This document shows positions 1-11,689 of a stretch of 64,000 nt of DNA, piece after piece. The notes under the pieces were generated by a model that saw only the letters and a program-made list of their open reading frames with translations, did not search any database and was not told the DNA's origin. The translations under genes and the position numbers were made by a program. Every line of letters starts with the position of its first letter. The first letter of the stretch is position 1. Source of the stretch: Prostheceraeus crozeri (Eukaryota > Platyhelminthes > Polycladida > Euryleptidae); contig CAJQUW010009249.1 of assembly GCA_907163375.1 (NCBI GenBank), positions 103,918-167,917 of the forward strand. Reading direction: 5' to 3'.

Positions 1-452
1 TGATAGCCGATATTTCACAAATGACTTCATTCCAATTTCGTATTCTAAATATGTTTAACAATGCACTCAATACGCAGTTATAATACTTATTAAGTCAGTT
101 TATATTTCTGAATGATAAAATGAGAACAATTGCTTTGTTATGAGCAACGTGTAATTCTATCATATAAATCAAAGATCTTCAATTAGTCAGTCTATCAGTG
201 TAGGTTAAAGTATTAAAGGAAAGCTTTATAACGTAACACGTGTACTAGGCTACTAATTACAGTGATTGCAATAAAAAATAGTTTCTCACTAATACCGCAC
301 TTCTCTTTGGCTCAATAGGAATTTTGGCTTATATAAAAGAATCTTGATGACAGCACAAAATACAAAGAATGCACTTCGTTTACTTGATTCTACTCAGTTA
401 TTGAAACTTGGGCTTGAGTTTTGTGTTTCGACCCAAGTTTTGGCCCAACCTC
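1..452 (+). mobile_element. hAT-like MITE, copy 1 (cut by window edge)
   Basis: This is the 3' part of a non-coding repeat present four times in the window (also 8249-8868, 12319-13186 and, inverted, 41661-42520). Shared landmarks are the GATAGCCGA start region, a block around TCAGTGTAGGTTAAA, and a terminal stretch rich in ACTTGGG and TTTTG words ending in GGCCCAACCT. The end matches the family's inverted terminus CAAGGTTGGGCC. The 5' part lies outside the window. It encodes nothing and abuts the Tc1-like remnant that starts at 461. Confidence 0.75.
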
Positions 453-460
453 ACTTTGTA

Positions 461-1591
461 CGTCTGAGTGTGGCCAACAATATTGCGGTTGTGAGAAGTT
501 CATAGATATGTTGACTTTGTAGATACCAAAAACTCATGACTGAATAAAATCATTGACAATTTCAATGTATTTATAAAAGTGTGACCGCGACCACTGTGCT
601 GTGTATGTAAAACAAACTAAAAATAAAGACTCGATAAGTCAAAGAAAGAAAGTAGATCAAGATTTAGTCATCAAGATCAATTCGACCATATCCATTCTTC
701 GCTACAATTTTTCTGCATCTTTTCGGGATGCTTGAAATGAGAGTTTGGCATGTCCCACGACTGACATTTCGTCAAATGCTCTTGATTTCTGCTTTCAATG
801 AGGCCAAGTCATCAAATTCTTGGTCAGTCAGCCTCTCTACAATGATTCCTCAAACGTTTTCAACAAGTCAACAGTCATTAAACTTCGCAGACTGAATGTC
901 GATAGGAATTCGATCACCAAACAGTCGATCAACTTCTTCTATCACTTCCTTTATTCGATAAATTGAGGCACCGTCATCTCACCAATGTTTTGCAAATCGC
1001 ATGCGAGTCACAAGATGTCGCTCAGTAAGACAAATTGTCTTTCGGCTGCGATAAGCCCTCAGTCCTGCCTCTTGATGAGTCCTGCGCACGGATGATTGAG
1101 AGGTGCCAGAGACTGATGCCGTTGCTGGTCGAGTGGACCACAGCCTTCTTGTATTCCACGGCGACTGCCACTTTATCAGCCATTTCGTAGAACCTCGCAG
1201 ATTGGCAGTGACTACGTTCAGCGAATCATGTGCGAATTCTTCTCAGAGTTCACAAAACAACATTTCGAATAGAATCAAAACTCATTCAACTAATTTCAGA
1301 GCGTTCACTTCCTTTCAAGTGTTTGCCTATCTTATAGCCACTCCAATTACCATGGAGCCATCCACCACCGCATTTGACTTCTACATTGACTTCATGTAGA
1401 GCTAGAGAACTTTCCTGTGAGCAAAAATTTACAAATCAGCTGTCTAAAGTATTATGATGCATTATGCATGCAACACATGCGACATGTAAAACTAGGAAGA
1501 GTTTTGAAATTCAAAATCGTCAAATATTGCAGAACATAACGCATCTATGAACTTCTCATAACCGCAAACTTGGTGGCCACACTCAGAGGTT
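461..1591 (-). mobile_element. Tc1-like DNA transposon remnant
   Basis: Imperfect inverted repeats of about 50 bp (461-515 and 1540-1591, sharing CTGAGTGTGGCCA and GAGAAGTTCATAGAT) bound the element, and a TA lies just outside the left end. Minus-strand fragments match the Tc1 transposase order: LRAYRSRKTICLTERHL and RMRFAKHW (end of the DNA-binding region), then DGASIYRIKEVIEE (the region of the second catalytic Asp), a degraded counterpart of the LNPIENVW box reading LVENV, and the C-terminal SSIPKRCRKIVAKNGYG. The stretch that should hold the first catalytic Asp is missing, and stops and frame changes are scattered throughout. It cannot make transposase. The family call is firm; the exact ends are approximate. 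Confidence 0.7.
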
Positions 1592-2375
1592 CAAAATGGT
1601 ATATCGTATGCAATCATTGATCTACAACACGTTCAAAAATAGGGACATTTAATTTGACTCATCTTGTAATCAAGGAAGCTGAAATTAGATATTCCAGCTG
1701 TCTTGGAAATGCATGCAGAAACTATTCAATTTCGTGTGCAATAGCTTCTAGCCATCGAGTGCTTTGTCGGATGAGTCCTTCTGTCAAGGTTGGAGAGGCG
1801 CAATAGTCATACACTGGAAATTAACTTAGTGGAAGACCGTGACAGCAAAATGAAATTTCTCTAAGAGCAGTCAGTCTCTTGTCATTGGAAAACTAAGCAA
1901 TCAACTATTGAAATTCAATTACTTTTTGATGAGCTCTGCATTCCGCCACTATAGAATTATGTGATTCCATCTCGCTGTTTTTGAACACTAAAAAATTTAT
2001 TTTAGACACGGACTGCTGGGTTTTGAAGAAAATGAAATGCTAGCGCTGCTATCAAGATATGAAGAAATATTTTCTTCCATAAATTCAAAAATTAGTGAAA
2101 TCAACTGTCCAGGATAAAAGCTGTTTTCTTTTAAAAATTCAATTTTCTAATATTTTCCTCCACAGTTATCAAAATTGGCTGTCTCCGAGGATCAGTCGAA
2201 TGTAAATATCATGAAATCATTTTTCAATGTGCAAGTAAATGATATTTGACTGAAAGAAATGCATCAAGAAAATAATGTAACTTTGTGATAATTTGTGTAC
2301 TTAAATTGAAATTGTTTGCATAACTTTTTTCAACGTTTATCTGACGAAGAGGAAAGTTTTAATGTCTCCCATTAA

Positions 2376-3306
2376 CCCTCAGAGACCTGAGCTTTTTCAC
2401 ACCCTCTGAGACCTGAGAGGGGGTCCAGTGGACCCCTTTTACAAATTCTTAGTTTACATGTTCAAATCGATATCAGATCATTAGGAAAGCTGATTTTGAG
2501 TAAAACAATGATGTTTGCGTGTATCAAGTCGATATAGCTACTCCCTTGAGTGTCTTTCAGCCTTCTCAGCAAGCACATGCGAAAAAGTGGTGTTTTTGTA
2601 ATTCAACGACATTTATCACACTATCAGTTGTACTAAGAGTCGGTTTTACGATGTGTGCTGTCACCATTTAACCTCAGATAGTTGACTTTAGTGAAACTGA
2701 TTTATTCCATGCAGCGTAACCCTTACATTTGACCATTTTTCAAATGTATCAATACTAATTGAAAATAAGCCTAAACTGAGCCATAATTCCTGTATTTCAA
2801 GATCCTCAAAACATCTGTGGAGATCTCAAACTCATCAATTACTGCTGTGAAAACTATGCCAACTGTCTGCTTTTAGTGTTGAACTATGAATATAGTGACA
2901 GCTTTCATTTTGAACATTGATTTATGCTGATTTGTTTATGTAGGCCAACCAGTCATGCACGATCATGTGCGGAAACAAAATATTCACATTTTGCGATCTT
3001 CTAACAGAACGCACATGCACGAGCATGATGTAAACAATGAATAAAATGAATTTCACTCATTATGCACCATCGTGGACATGCACAAAATCATTTTTCATCT
3101 GATAGTAAACATTTTGTGATGGGAATTTCTACACCCTCTGAGACCTGCGCGGGGGTCCAGTGGGGACATGGAGATAGCACATGAAGATTCACTGTCAAAA
3201 ATGATGATTTTACATGGGCATGAGCAGTTGATATATTCTCAGCACAAAAGTGAAATAGAAAAATATGGCTCCGGGTTCCACTGGACTCCCTTCAGGTCTC
3301 TGAGGG
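2376..3306. mobile_element. piggyBac-type MITE with TTAA target site
   Basis: The ends are inverted copies of CCCTCAGAGACCTGA, flanked on both sides by TTAA (2372-2375 and 3307-3310). Inside each end sits a second copy of the CTCTGAGACCTG motif and the palindromic word GTCCAGTGGAC. The paralogous segment has a single TTAA at 56661-56664 with no insertion, so the boundaries are exact. There is no transposase; it would depend on a piggyBac enzyme in trans. Its termini differ from those of the piggyBac at 29109-32797 (CCCTTTAA start), so that element is not an obvious partner. Confidence 0.9.
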
Positions 3307-4036
3307 TTAAATTTGATAAATGAGGTTTCATGTAATATTGACGAAGTTAGAAGTCGGGCATGCATGAGCTTTCTTCACCTCTACACGCATGCCTCGTTTT
3401 TTGTAGGATTTACGGATAACTGAATTTACAGAACAAAGCTGAAAAGTTTAGTCTGGAGGTTCAATTTGTCGATGATGCTTCGTGACAAGAAGCTAAATAG
3501 AATCATAAAGGAACTTGATCTTATTTGTCGTTCAATAAGTAAACCGAAACAAGTTCTAAAATCCTTAAATGCTAAACCAAAGTTCAATTGAAATAGAGCA
3601 ATTCCTTTGGTTTCAATTAAATGACACTGTATCTGCGGGGTTGGGTCAACCCATTAAACACGGGGGCGTACATATATACGTGCATAATACGATGTATATT
3701 CCCATGAGTAGCCTGCTGAAAAGAGGAGAAGCCGGTTGGAATACCCATGACCTTTTTCTGATTTTTCATTCATTTATATAATGTATACTGTATATACATA
3801 AATGATTTACAGTTTTTGTACAAGTGCAAACATTTACTATTGGATCAGCATTAGAATTTTGTGACTCCAAGTGTCACGGATTTGCAGAGAAGCAATCGAT
3901 CGTCAGACAGAAACAAATGCGAAGGAATTGCATTTGTAGCTCTCATGATTGTAGATTAATTGTAGTTGTCTGTAGGTCAGATGACGATTTATATCTGCAT
4001 CTGATTTACTGATTCTTTACAATAGGGCATACTGCA

Positions 4037-4061
4037 CTGATGACGGCAAGCAAGCCAGAAA
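4037..4061 (+). ncRNA. Hammerhead-ribozyme-like core motif
   Basis: CTGATGA (4037-4043) is followed by a short hairpin with GGC/GCC arms and then GAAA (4058-4061), which is the spacing of the two conserved strands of a hammerhead catalytic core. Penelope-like elements are known to carry such motifs near their ends, and this one lies close to a Penelope-like fragment, though on the opposite strand. The base pair closing stem II is a C/A mismatch, and I could not find a convincing stem III with a cleavage triplet. It may be an inactive relic. Confidence 0.35.
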
Positions 4062-4265
4062 CGTTTGTAGTTCCCGCAATGATTTAATTCAGATTCTGTT
4101 CTCAACTCTTGAATACATACAATACATATAACCAAAAGAAACACTCGCAGTGTAAAGAAAAACAAATAGACTTGCCCAACCGGTTTCACTTGTTAGCAAG
4201 CTACTCAAGGGCTTTAATGAATCAAGCAAATAAATTCAAACACAACACATTACAAGACGCAGTGA

Positions 4266-5636
4266 TAGCTGAAAGCAATGCATTGTACAAATGTACAGTA
4301 TGTAGCGCAAGGATTATTAGATATCCTGACTTAAGACTGCATTAAATATCTTCATGCACCATTTTTCTTTTTCCTCCCGCTGATGTCTATTTACATCAGA
4401 TGGTAATTGTAATATGGGCATCATTTTGAATGGAGGATCGCTGTTCTGTGCACAGCAAGCGATGTTACTGCTGACCTTGAGTACCCTATATTTCTCTTCT
4501 TTGATATATTGCCTATGTACTCGAGCGCGTGATCTTAGCATATCGTCCGTCTGTCCCACATAAAGATCCCGGCATCAAAAACACATTGCATGACGTATAT
4601 TAGGTGTCTTGAAGAGCAGTCCATGTTGCTTTTGATCTTAAAAGTTCTTTTTGTTTGATGTTTTTTGTATACTTAAACTCGATGCCCTCGGCTAAGTGAT
4701 CGCAGCATAGACATCGAGTATTGCCACATTTCTTAACTCCCATCACTGTTTTCCTGTTGTTATGTTGTAGGATTCGTAGCAATGCTGGAGGTTGCTTATA
4801 TGTCGGTTTAATTCGATAATCAGAAAATGGTTTAGTTTGTTTTAAGCCAGAAAATACCGGAGAAAATGCTGCTGTAAACTTTAAATTTGGGTTCTAAGTT
4901 TCAATGTAATGAATAGTTTTTTCATTATTGTCTACACTATCATTCCTGCCCTCGAGAAGGGACTTTGTTATCGGATCGTTTGCAAGTTGATGAGGATAAC
5001 ACAGTTGTTTTAGCTTGAATTTCATTTCCACATGTCGTTTGTTTCTGTTTATAACATTCGATACTATTTGAGTTATTCGTCCTACCAGAGTATATGGTAT
5101 GTTGCGAATGATGTGACGAGGATGGGCTGAGTAAAATGGTGAATAACTGTAACTATCTGTAGGCTTCTTGTGATGTATGTCAGCTTGAAGTCTCTCGCCG
5201 TCTTTATTTATCAAAACATCAAGGAAATTGATTGTTTCATAGCTTTTCTCCATAGTAAACTTGATTCTACTGTTAAGACTATTCAAAAACACATGAAAAT
5301 CTTCAATATGTCCAAAACAATCTCTCCACAAGATGAAACAACCATCTAAATAGCGAATCCAAGAATTATGAAACACGTTATAATCAGACGGACGGAGTCA
5401 TAGTCTTAGCAAAGGACTACATCCTGCAAGTGTCAAAGTAGCATATGCTGGGATTATGCGAGTACCCATGAATGTGCCTGATACTTGGAGTAAGTTAGAT
5501 CGTCAAAAGTGGAATAATTATTAGTGAGGATTATCTCAATTCCATTTAGTATAAAATCTGTTGTAAATCTTTCATTTATTTTATCATTGTGCTTATGGAT
5601 CCAATATTCAATGGCTTGGAACCACACCGTCATCAA
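4266..5636 (-). mobile_element. Penelope-like element fragment a
   Basis: On the minus strand, reverse transcriptase pieces (IRYLDGCFILWRDCFG, then INFLDVLINKDGERLQ and a histidine-rich HHKKPTDSYSYSPFYSAHP block) are followed by a Cys-rich linker (CGNTRCLCCDHL) and a GIY-YIG endonuclease remnant (YVGQTDDMLRSRARVHRQY). That order is diagnostic of Penelope-like elements, which prime reverse transcription at a nick made by the C-terminal nuclease. The fragment lacks the N-terminal third, its RT active-site box is degraded, and the frame is broken in several places. It is nearly identical to 8873-10225, and both copies stop at the same point. Confidence 0.85.
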
Positions 5637-5639
5637 TAT

Positions 5640-8040
5640 TCGTATATAATGATACAATATAGAAAGTTACTAAGGCCTGTGGGGTTATCTTCTCTGGAAT
5701 TTTTGTTTAAGATTGAAATGTGTCTTTACAGAAGCTCGCCAACTTATGGGGCTTCAATATATCATCCAAAAAGGAGCTCAGATTGCTTGTTGAAGCATAT
5801 CTGCTGGATATGATAGGTCTAAATTTTAATTCTTGTGGCAATTAACTCTAACTTAACATAGCCGAAATTGTCAAAGGGTATATCATTAAAGGTATCTGCT
5901 AATTTGTGCACCTAAAAAAGGAGAAAAAGAAAAGGAGTACAGATGGATTAAATTTGCTGATACAATCTACTTCATTCTTATATAAACAGTTATGAAAAGT
6001 TTTGCAGAATTTCTTAATAATGTTAATGGTTGAATTTATGTGGCAATTTTCAACACGTTTGTGGCTGTTTGTATCACTCAATATCATGGCTACATTTTTT
6101 AAACAGATCTTTAATTATCATGTTTTCAAACTTCAAAGTAAAAACTGAACCTAAAACAATCTATGATTTTTTCTATGGAAGATTGATGCGAGTATATGAT
6201 ATTAGTGTCATTCCTATCTGTTATAGTCTGAGTTTTGAAATGTATTTTTGAAAGAAGAAAGTTTATTTATATAGATTTATCACTTATTCAACTTATTATT
6301 TCTTTGAATTTATTTTAACTTATTTATCAGTTTTCTTGCACGTTGTTCGTTCGGTTAATGCATTTCTTATTTAGACTACCGCATATTTATTTCGTGTTTA
6401 TTTTTATCCTTGACCTTCTGGGAGGGCAAGATAAATTTTCATAGAAATATTCGCTTTATCACATTGGTTATTGGACATTTGCCATAGATTTAGAGGATAA
6501 GCTATTCTATGAATCTAGCGGGCTAGAAAATCGTAGAAATCCTCGTATACGCTTCGCGGCCTCTGATTTCTACATTTTCTTGCCCTTCTGGCTTCATAGA
6601 ACACCTATTTTCCACAGTAATTGGTTTTTGACGTAGGTCACTGCTAATTTTGGTTACCGTAGCATTTTCGTTGGTGTGTGGCTGTCGGAGTGTAGATCTC
6701 TGGGGTTCCTCTCTCTCTCTCTCCCTCTCTCTGTGGCTTTGCGAGACTAATGTTTGTTCTCATTTCTGTTCCATCATAGTCGCTGCCCACAGCTGCTGAA
6801 ACTCATGTCACTTGGCTTTCTCCATGCACCGCTGCATCAATTTTATCTTGTTGGCAGCAAGACTGCACACAAATCATTTTTGTATTGTTCATCCTCGACA
6901 ACTTTCAACCATCTTGTAAGGTCTATTTATAGAATATGCAGATCCGTCTACACGGCCGGGCAGGTCATTGTGCATTGCAATAAGTAGTCATTGGTGATCA
7001 TTGATAACACTAGAAAACAAATTTTCAAAAAAAATCTGTTTATCTAGACATTCTCATTGTCTCTGGCCGATTCAACCTTGAGAAACATGAAAATGAAGTC
7101 AGTTTTCTGATTCCACCGTTTGTTCAATAATTGCAGGGTGTCCAAAAGTTCTCTGATTGTTTATTCTTCAAATAGAAATAATACGAACATCTACATGCGT
7201 ACTTGCGACATGTTGCCCTTCATGAATATTGATTCCGGTTAATTCGATATTGAGAAGAAGAATCTGAAGTAAATCTTTTTAAATTTCACTCACTGTTGGC
7301 TAATTGCAGGATGTTGGAAAGTTTCAACTGTCCATTTTTCATGATAAAAGTAACACAAATATGATGTATTTGATGAACTTATTTAAGAATTTTATGTCGG
7401 TCAATTCGACACTGAAAAACACGAAATTGAAGGTTTCTTGTTATCTTAAACCCATCAGGATCGCGGCCCCACCCCTCATCAACTTCTTTTTATATCTCCA
7501 AAAATAAGTCAGATATAAGCTCAATTTTTTCTGACTTTTAGCTTGTATGCATGTTGAACTTTCAGTCAAAATTTGGGCAAAATTGACTGACGGTAAGGTC
7601 AGTTTTAAAGGTCATTTATAAAAGTACGTTTTTGAAAATTGATGGTTTTCATTTTGAGCAGCATTGACTATTATTGATATAATGTTTCTGTATCATATTT
7701 ACATGATGTTAATGCATGCGCAATTCAAGGTTGTCAACACACACATTCATCTTATCTCCCAAAATGAGTACATGAACATGAAAATGTAAAATGTGAAAAT
7801 ATGAAGTTTTGATCAATTTTTAGATATGAAACCCACAGAAGAATGCAAAATACGTATCATCATTCGAAAGATTGCATTCGGAATGTATCATAACATTGTC
7901 TTAACAGCGAATAAGTCAACACAACGAGACATTTGTAAAGATAGAAAAATGCAATGATACATGAAAAGACATTATTTACGTTCAAATTTCAAATTGCTCT
8001 TCATACTGCTAAAATTAACACAGAATATTATGCTTATAAC
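5640..8040. other. Intergenic stretch without recognisable gene
   Basis: Only short open frames without recognisable domains are present. A CT microsatellite lies at about 6708-6732. From about 7060 to 7440 there is a weak two-fold tandem similarity: each half has a TTGCAGG word followed by a GAAAC-like A-rich stretch. I see no splice-supported exon. Confidence 0.6.
6708..6732 (+). repeat. CT-rich microsatellite
   Basis: A run of CT dinucleotides broken by a CCC, lying in otherwise unannotated DNA. Confidence 0.8.
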
Positions 8041-8043
8041 GCA

Positions 8044-8248
8044 ATATAGATATACTTGAGTCAAAGTTTGTATAAATACTTTAGTTGCAATAAACAATTT
8101 TTGATGAGTCAAAAAATACATAGATTCATGAAAAATGAAAAAAATTGAAAAAACAAATTTTAAATTTGAATTTTTGGTATAAAGATCTTCGAATCATACA
8201 AAAAAGGCACTACCATTCGAAATAGGAGACTCGAAATATGTGGTAACC
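8044..8248. repeat. 205-bp dispersed block, copy 1 (partner 12007-12213)
   Basis: The block from ATATAGATATACTTGAGT to ATATGTGGTAACC recurs with few differences at 12007-12213. In both places a copy of the hAT-like MITE follows on the right. Here the MITE's first ~320 bp are missing and the block runs straight into GCGCATTGAAAG. The two loci therefore look like duplicates of one ancestral arrangement, with a deletion in this copy. Confidence 0.8.
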
Positions 8249-8868
8249 GCGCATTGAAAGTTCATACCTATTGTATCTACTGTGAGCTTACATGTATTTT
8301 GTTGCATTTGTACGTATTGAATTTTTATATATTCCGTATATTTTATATATTCATTTATTATAATTATTTTATATATTCATCGCAGTTATCTTCGCACCTT
8401 TGACTTTCTAGCTGCGATAGCCGACATTTATCCAAAAATAAATTCATTCCGATTTCGCATTCTAAATATGTTTCAGCATGCACTTACTGCGCAGCTATAA
8501 TATTTATCAAGTTTGTTTATATTTCTGAATGATAAAATGAAAACAACTGCTTTGCTATGAGCAATGTGTAACTCAATCATAATTAAATCAAAGATCTTCA
8601 ATTAGTCAGTATATCAGTGTAGGTTATATTAAAAGAAAACTTTTGACGTAATGCATGTACTTAGACTACTAATTACAATTATTGTAATAATATATCGTTT
8701 CCCACTAATATCACACTTCTCATGGGCCCAATAAGAATTTTGGCCCATAGAAGAATCTTTATGAGAGCACAAAATACAAAGAATGCACTTCGTTTAATTG
8801 AATTCATTCATTTATTTAAACTTGGGCTTGGGTTATGGATTTTGACCGCAAGTTTATGCCCAACCTTC
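8249..8868 (+). mobile_element. hAT-like MITE, copy 2 (5'-truncated)
   Basis: Matches copy 3 from its GCATTGAAAGTTCATA region to the end, which reads TGCCCAACCTT. The left inverted terminus is absent. The Penelope-like fragment b starts only a few bases beyond the end. Confidence 0.75.
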
Positions 8869-8872
8869 GTTC

Positions 8873-10225
8873 ATGATAGCTGAAAGCAATGCATTGCACA
8901 AATACAGTACGTAGCGCAAGGATTATTAGATCTCCTGATTTAAGACTGCATTAAATATTTTCATGTACCATTTTCTTTTTCCTCCCGTTGATGTCTATTT
9001 ACATCAGATGGTAATTGTAATATGGGCATCATTTTGAATGGAGGATCGCTGTTCTGTGCACAGCAAGCAATGTGACTGCTGACCTTGAGTACCCTATATT
9101 TCTCTTCTTTGATATATTGCCTATGTACTCGAGCGCGTGATCTTAGCATATCGTCCGTCTGTCCCACATAAAGATCCCGGCATCAAAAACACATTGCATG
9201 ACGTATATTAGGTGTCTTGAAGAGCAGTCCATGTTGCTTTTGATCTTAAAAGTTCTTTTTGTTTGATGTTTTTTGTATACTTAAACTCGATGCCCTCGGC
9301 TAAGTGATCTCAGCATAGACATCGAGTATTGCCACATTTCTAAACTCATACCACTGTTTTCCTGTTGTTATGTTGTAGGATTCGTAACAATGTTGGAGGT
9401 TGTTTATATGTCGGTCTAATTCGATAATCAGAAAAGGGTTTAGTTAGTTTTAAGGCTGAAAATACCGGAGAAACTATGCTGCTGTAAACTTTAAATTTGG
9501 GTTGGAAGTTTCAATGTAATGAATAGTTTTTTCATTATTGTCTACACTATCATGCCTGCCCTCGAGAAGGGACTTTGTTATCGCGTCGTTTGCAAGTTGA
9601 TCGGGATAACACAGTTGTTTTAGCTTGAATTTCATTTCCACATGTCGTTCACATTCGATACTATTTGAGTTATTCGTCCTACCAGAGTATATGGTATGTT
9701 GCGAATGATGTGACGAGGATGGGCTGAGTAGAATGGTGAATAACTGTAACTATCTGTAGGCTTCTTGTGATGTATGTCAGTTTGAAGTCTCTCGCTGTCT
9801 TTATTTATCAAAACATCAAGGAAATTGATTGTTTCATAGCTTTTCTCCATAGTAAACTTGATTCTACTGTTAAGACTATTCAAAAACACATGAAAATCTT
9901 CAATATCTCCAAAACAATCTCTCCACAAGATGAAACAATCACATAAATAGCGAATCCAAGAATTATGAAATACGTTATAATCAGACGGACGGAGTCATAG
10001 TCTTAGCAAAGGAATACATCCTGCAAGTGTCAAAGTAGCATATGTTGGGACTATGCGAGTACCCATGAATGTTCCTGATACTTAGAGTTAAGTTAGATCG
10101 TCAAAAGTGGAATAATTATTAGTGAGGATTATCTCAATTCCATTCAGTATAAAATCTGTTGTAAATCTTTCATTTATTTCATCACTATGCTTATGGATCC
10201 AATATTCAATGGCTTGGAACCACAG
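8873..10225 (-). mobile_element. Penelope-like element fragment b
   Basis: A close copy of fragment a (4266-5636), with the same domain order on the minus strand: RT pieces including INFLDVLINKDSERLQ, a Cys-rich linker, then the GIY-YIG remnant (YVGQTDDMLRSRARVHRQY). It ends at the same TGGAACCACA position as fragment a, so both derive from one truncated parent or one duplication. The RT active-site box is degraded and the frame is broken several times. Its right edge touches the 3' end of the unrelated Penelope-like element c. Confidence 0.85.
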
Positions 10226-11600
10226 TGTTATCCCAAATAAATCAGGTGATCCTCGTATCCGGAATGGAAGCGTGATGAAAAAATAACCTTCTGCGGATAC
10301 TAAATTGATTTATTACGATAACCAATATTTCGCCTTGCGGCTTTGTCAAGGTTACAATAAATAAAGCAGAGAGTGGTAAAAGGTGGGCCTAATTTAAACA
10401 AACTTTGAGTACAGCTAGAAGAGAAACATTAACTTGGATGAACCCGTTACATGACAGTGTCTATATTTAGACCTTGACATCCGTTCATTAGGGATCCTGC
10501 ATGTTGCCGAATGTACATAGCTTCTAACGTGAGTCTCTTTTGAGTAGTATTCAATCCACGATGCAGTATCGTCCATGAAATAGGCTGCGAACAATTGGGA
10601 TGAGTCTGTAGATGTTGAAAAACAGCACTGTTATTCTGTGAGAGATGTTCTTTTATCATTGACTTGATGCAACGAGCTGACTCGCCAATGTAAATAGCAC
10701 AGCATGTATTGCACACAATTTTATATATGATATTCTTTGAGTGACACGAGTTACCTGTATCGTTCAATTTGCAACTTGTGCAGCTATCATGGCATTGGAT
10801 TTTTTGTTTCGGAGGGCGGAAAGTTCTCTTCAATGATTTGCCTGAATCAAAATACAGAGAAATATATTCTGATAATGCAGTGCATTTAACGATATTGACC
10901 ATTTTGCGTTTTGTGGCTTCGTCAACAAATGGACACCGAATATAGATTTTATCATTGCGGTCATTCCTACTTTCAGGTTTTACTTTTCCATGAAACTGGC
11001 GTTGAATTTTTCCCAAATATCTTGCAGGGTATCCATTATTTTTTAATCTGTTTATAACAAGATTCCTTGAATAACTCTCAGAATCTTTGTTTGTGGATCT
11101 GGCCTCAGCCCTCCGCAATTCACCCTAAATTACTGCTCTTTTTATTGAGACAGGAGAAAGGGAATCCCAGGGATATATTGTACCACTGTGTATACCCTTT
11201 ATATATAATCTGGCATGAAAACCATTATCCTCCAAAAAAACTTCGCTATCGAGAAAAGGTAGGAAACCATTCTCTGGCAACTTCATCGTGAACTTGATAT
11301 GTTCAGAGAAACCATTAACAATAGATAAAATATCCTCCGCAGAAAGATGAGGTTGCCATACGATGAAACAATCGTCAATGTACCGTTTCCAATCCACCAT
11401 ACCATTAAATTGAGTAAGAATCTTCTGCTCTAAAAAATTCATGTAAATAATGGCCAATTGAGGAGCCATCGCATTTCCCATTGCTAAACCATTAATTTGA
11501 CTATATTGCTGACCATTCTGAATAATTTGGTTGGAGAATAATGCAAGTTTGGTTAGGTCAATGACGTCATCAATATCCACGTCCCATATTGAGTCTGAGG
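10226..11600 (-). mobile_element. Penelope-like element c (5'-truncated)
   Basis: One minus-strand frame runs from about 11606 to 10447 with a single internal stop. It covers the second half of a Penelope RT (GLAMGNAMAPQLAIIYMNF, RYIDDCFIVWQPHLS, FLPFLDSEVFLED), a basic region, a Cys-rich linker (CHDSCTSCKLNDTGNSCH) and a complete GIY-YIG domain (IIYKIVCNTCCAIYIGESAR, then KEHL). The YIDD active site is intact. The N-terminal half of RT is missing. The non-coding tail (10226-10446) contains a degenerate hammerhead-like motif. It is a different lineage from fragments a and b, with little similarity outside the motifs. Confidence 0.88.
10447..11118 (-). CDS. GIY-YIG endonuclease part of Penelope-like element c
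   Basis: An open stretch of about 223 codons encoding the C-terminal part of a Penelope polyprotein. The GIY-YIG nuclease core lies around residues 128-150, with IYKIVC standing for the GIY strand and IYIGES for the YIG strand. An Arg and a Glu-His pair typical of the catalytic helix follow. Upstream are the Cys cluster at residues 88-105 and a basic, possibly nucleic-acid-binding region. The nuclease makes the nick that primes reverse transcription. It is in the same frame as the RT part upstream, separated by one stop, so it is unlikely to be translated from its own start. Confidence 0.7.
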   Translation of the reverse strand: MRRAEARSTNKDSESYSRNLVINRLKNNGYPARYLGKIQRQFHGKVKPESRNDRNDKIYIRCPFVDEATKRKMVNIVKCTALSEYISLYFDSGKSLKRTFRPPKQKIQCHDSCTSCKLNDTGNSCHSKNIIYKIVCNTCCAIYIGESARCIKSMIKEHLSQNNSAVFQHLQTHPNCSQPISWTILHRGLNTTQKRLTLEAMYIRQHAGSLMNGCQGLNIDTVM

Positions 11601-11689
11601 CATTTCTTAAAGACGTGGTTTAAAGATGATTTAGCAGACTGTTAAATGCTTCATGATATTGCAAAAATAAAAAGATAATGAAAAAAAGA

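Larger units (their letters stand above)
1593..4310. repeat. Segmental duplication, copy A (partner 53642-57343)
   Basis: The sequence from about 1593 to 4000 is repeated with few differences at 53743-57300. Copy A starts inside a small MITE that is whole in copy B; the Tc1 remnant has replaced its left half here. Copy A carries a 931-bp TTAA-flanked MITE (2376-3306) that copy B lacks. Copy B carries a LINE that copy A lacks at about 1876. Copy A also has about 270 bp (about 3996-4266) absent from B. Short open frames inside it do not resemble any protein I know. No gene is supported. Confidence 0.85.

Noticed and set aside
7134-7160. CAGGGTGTCC word as a mariner end
   Set aside because: No inverted partner within several kilobases.
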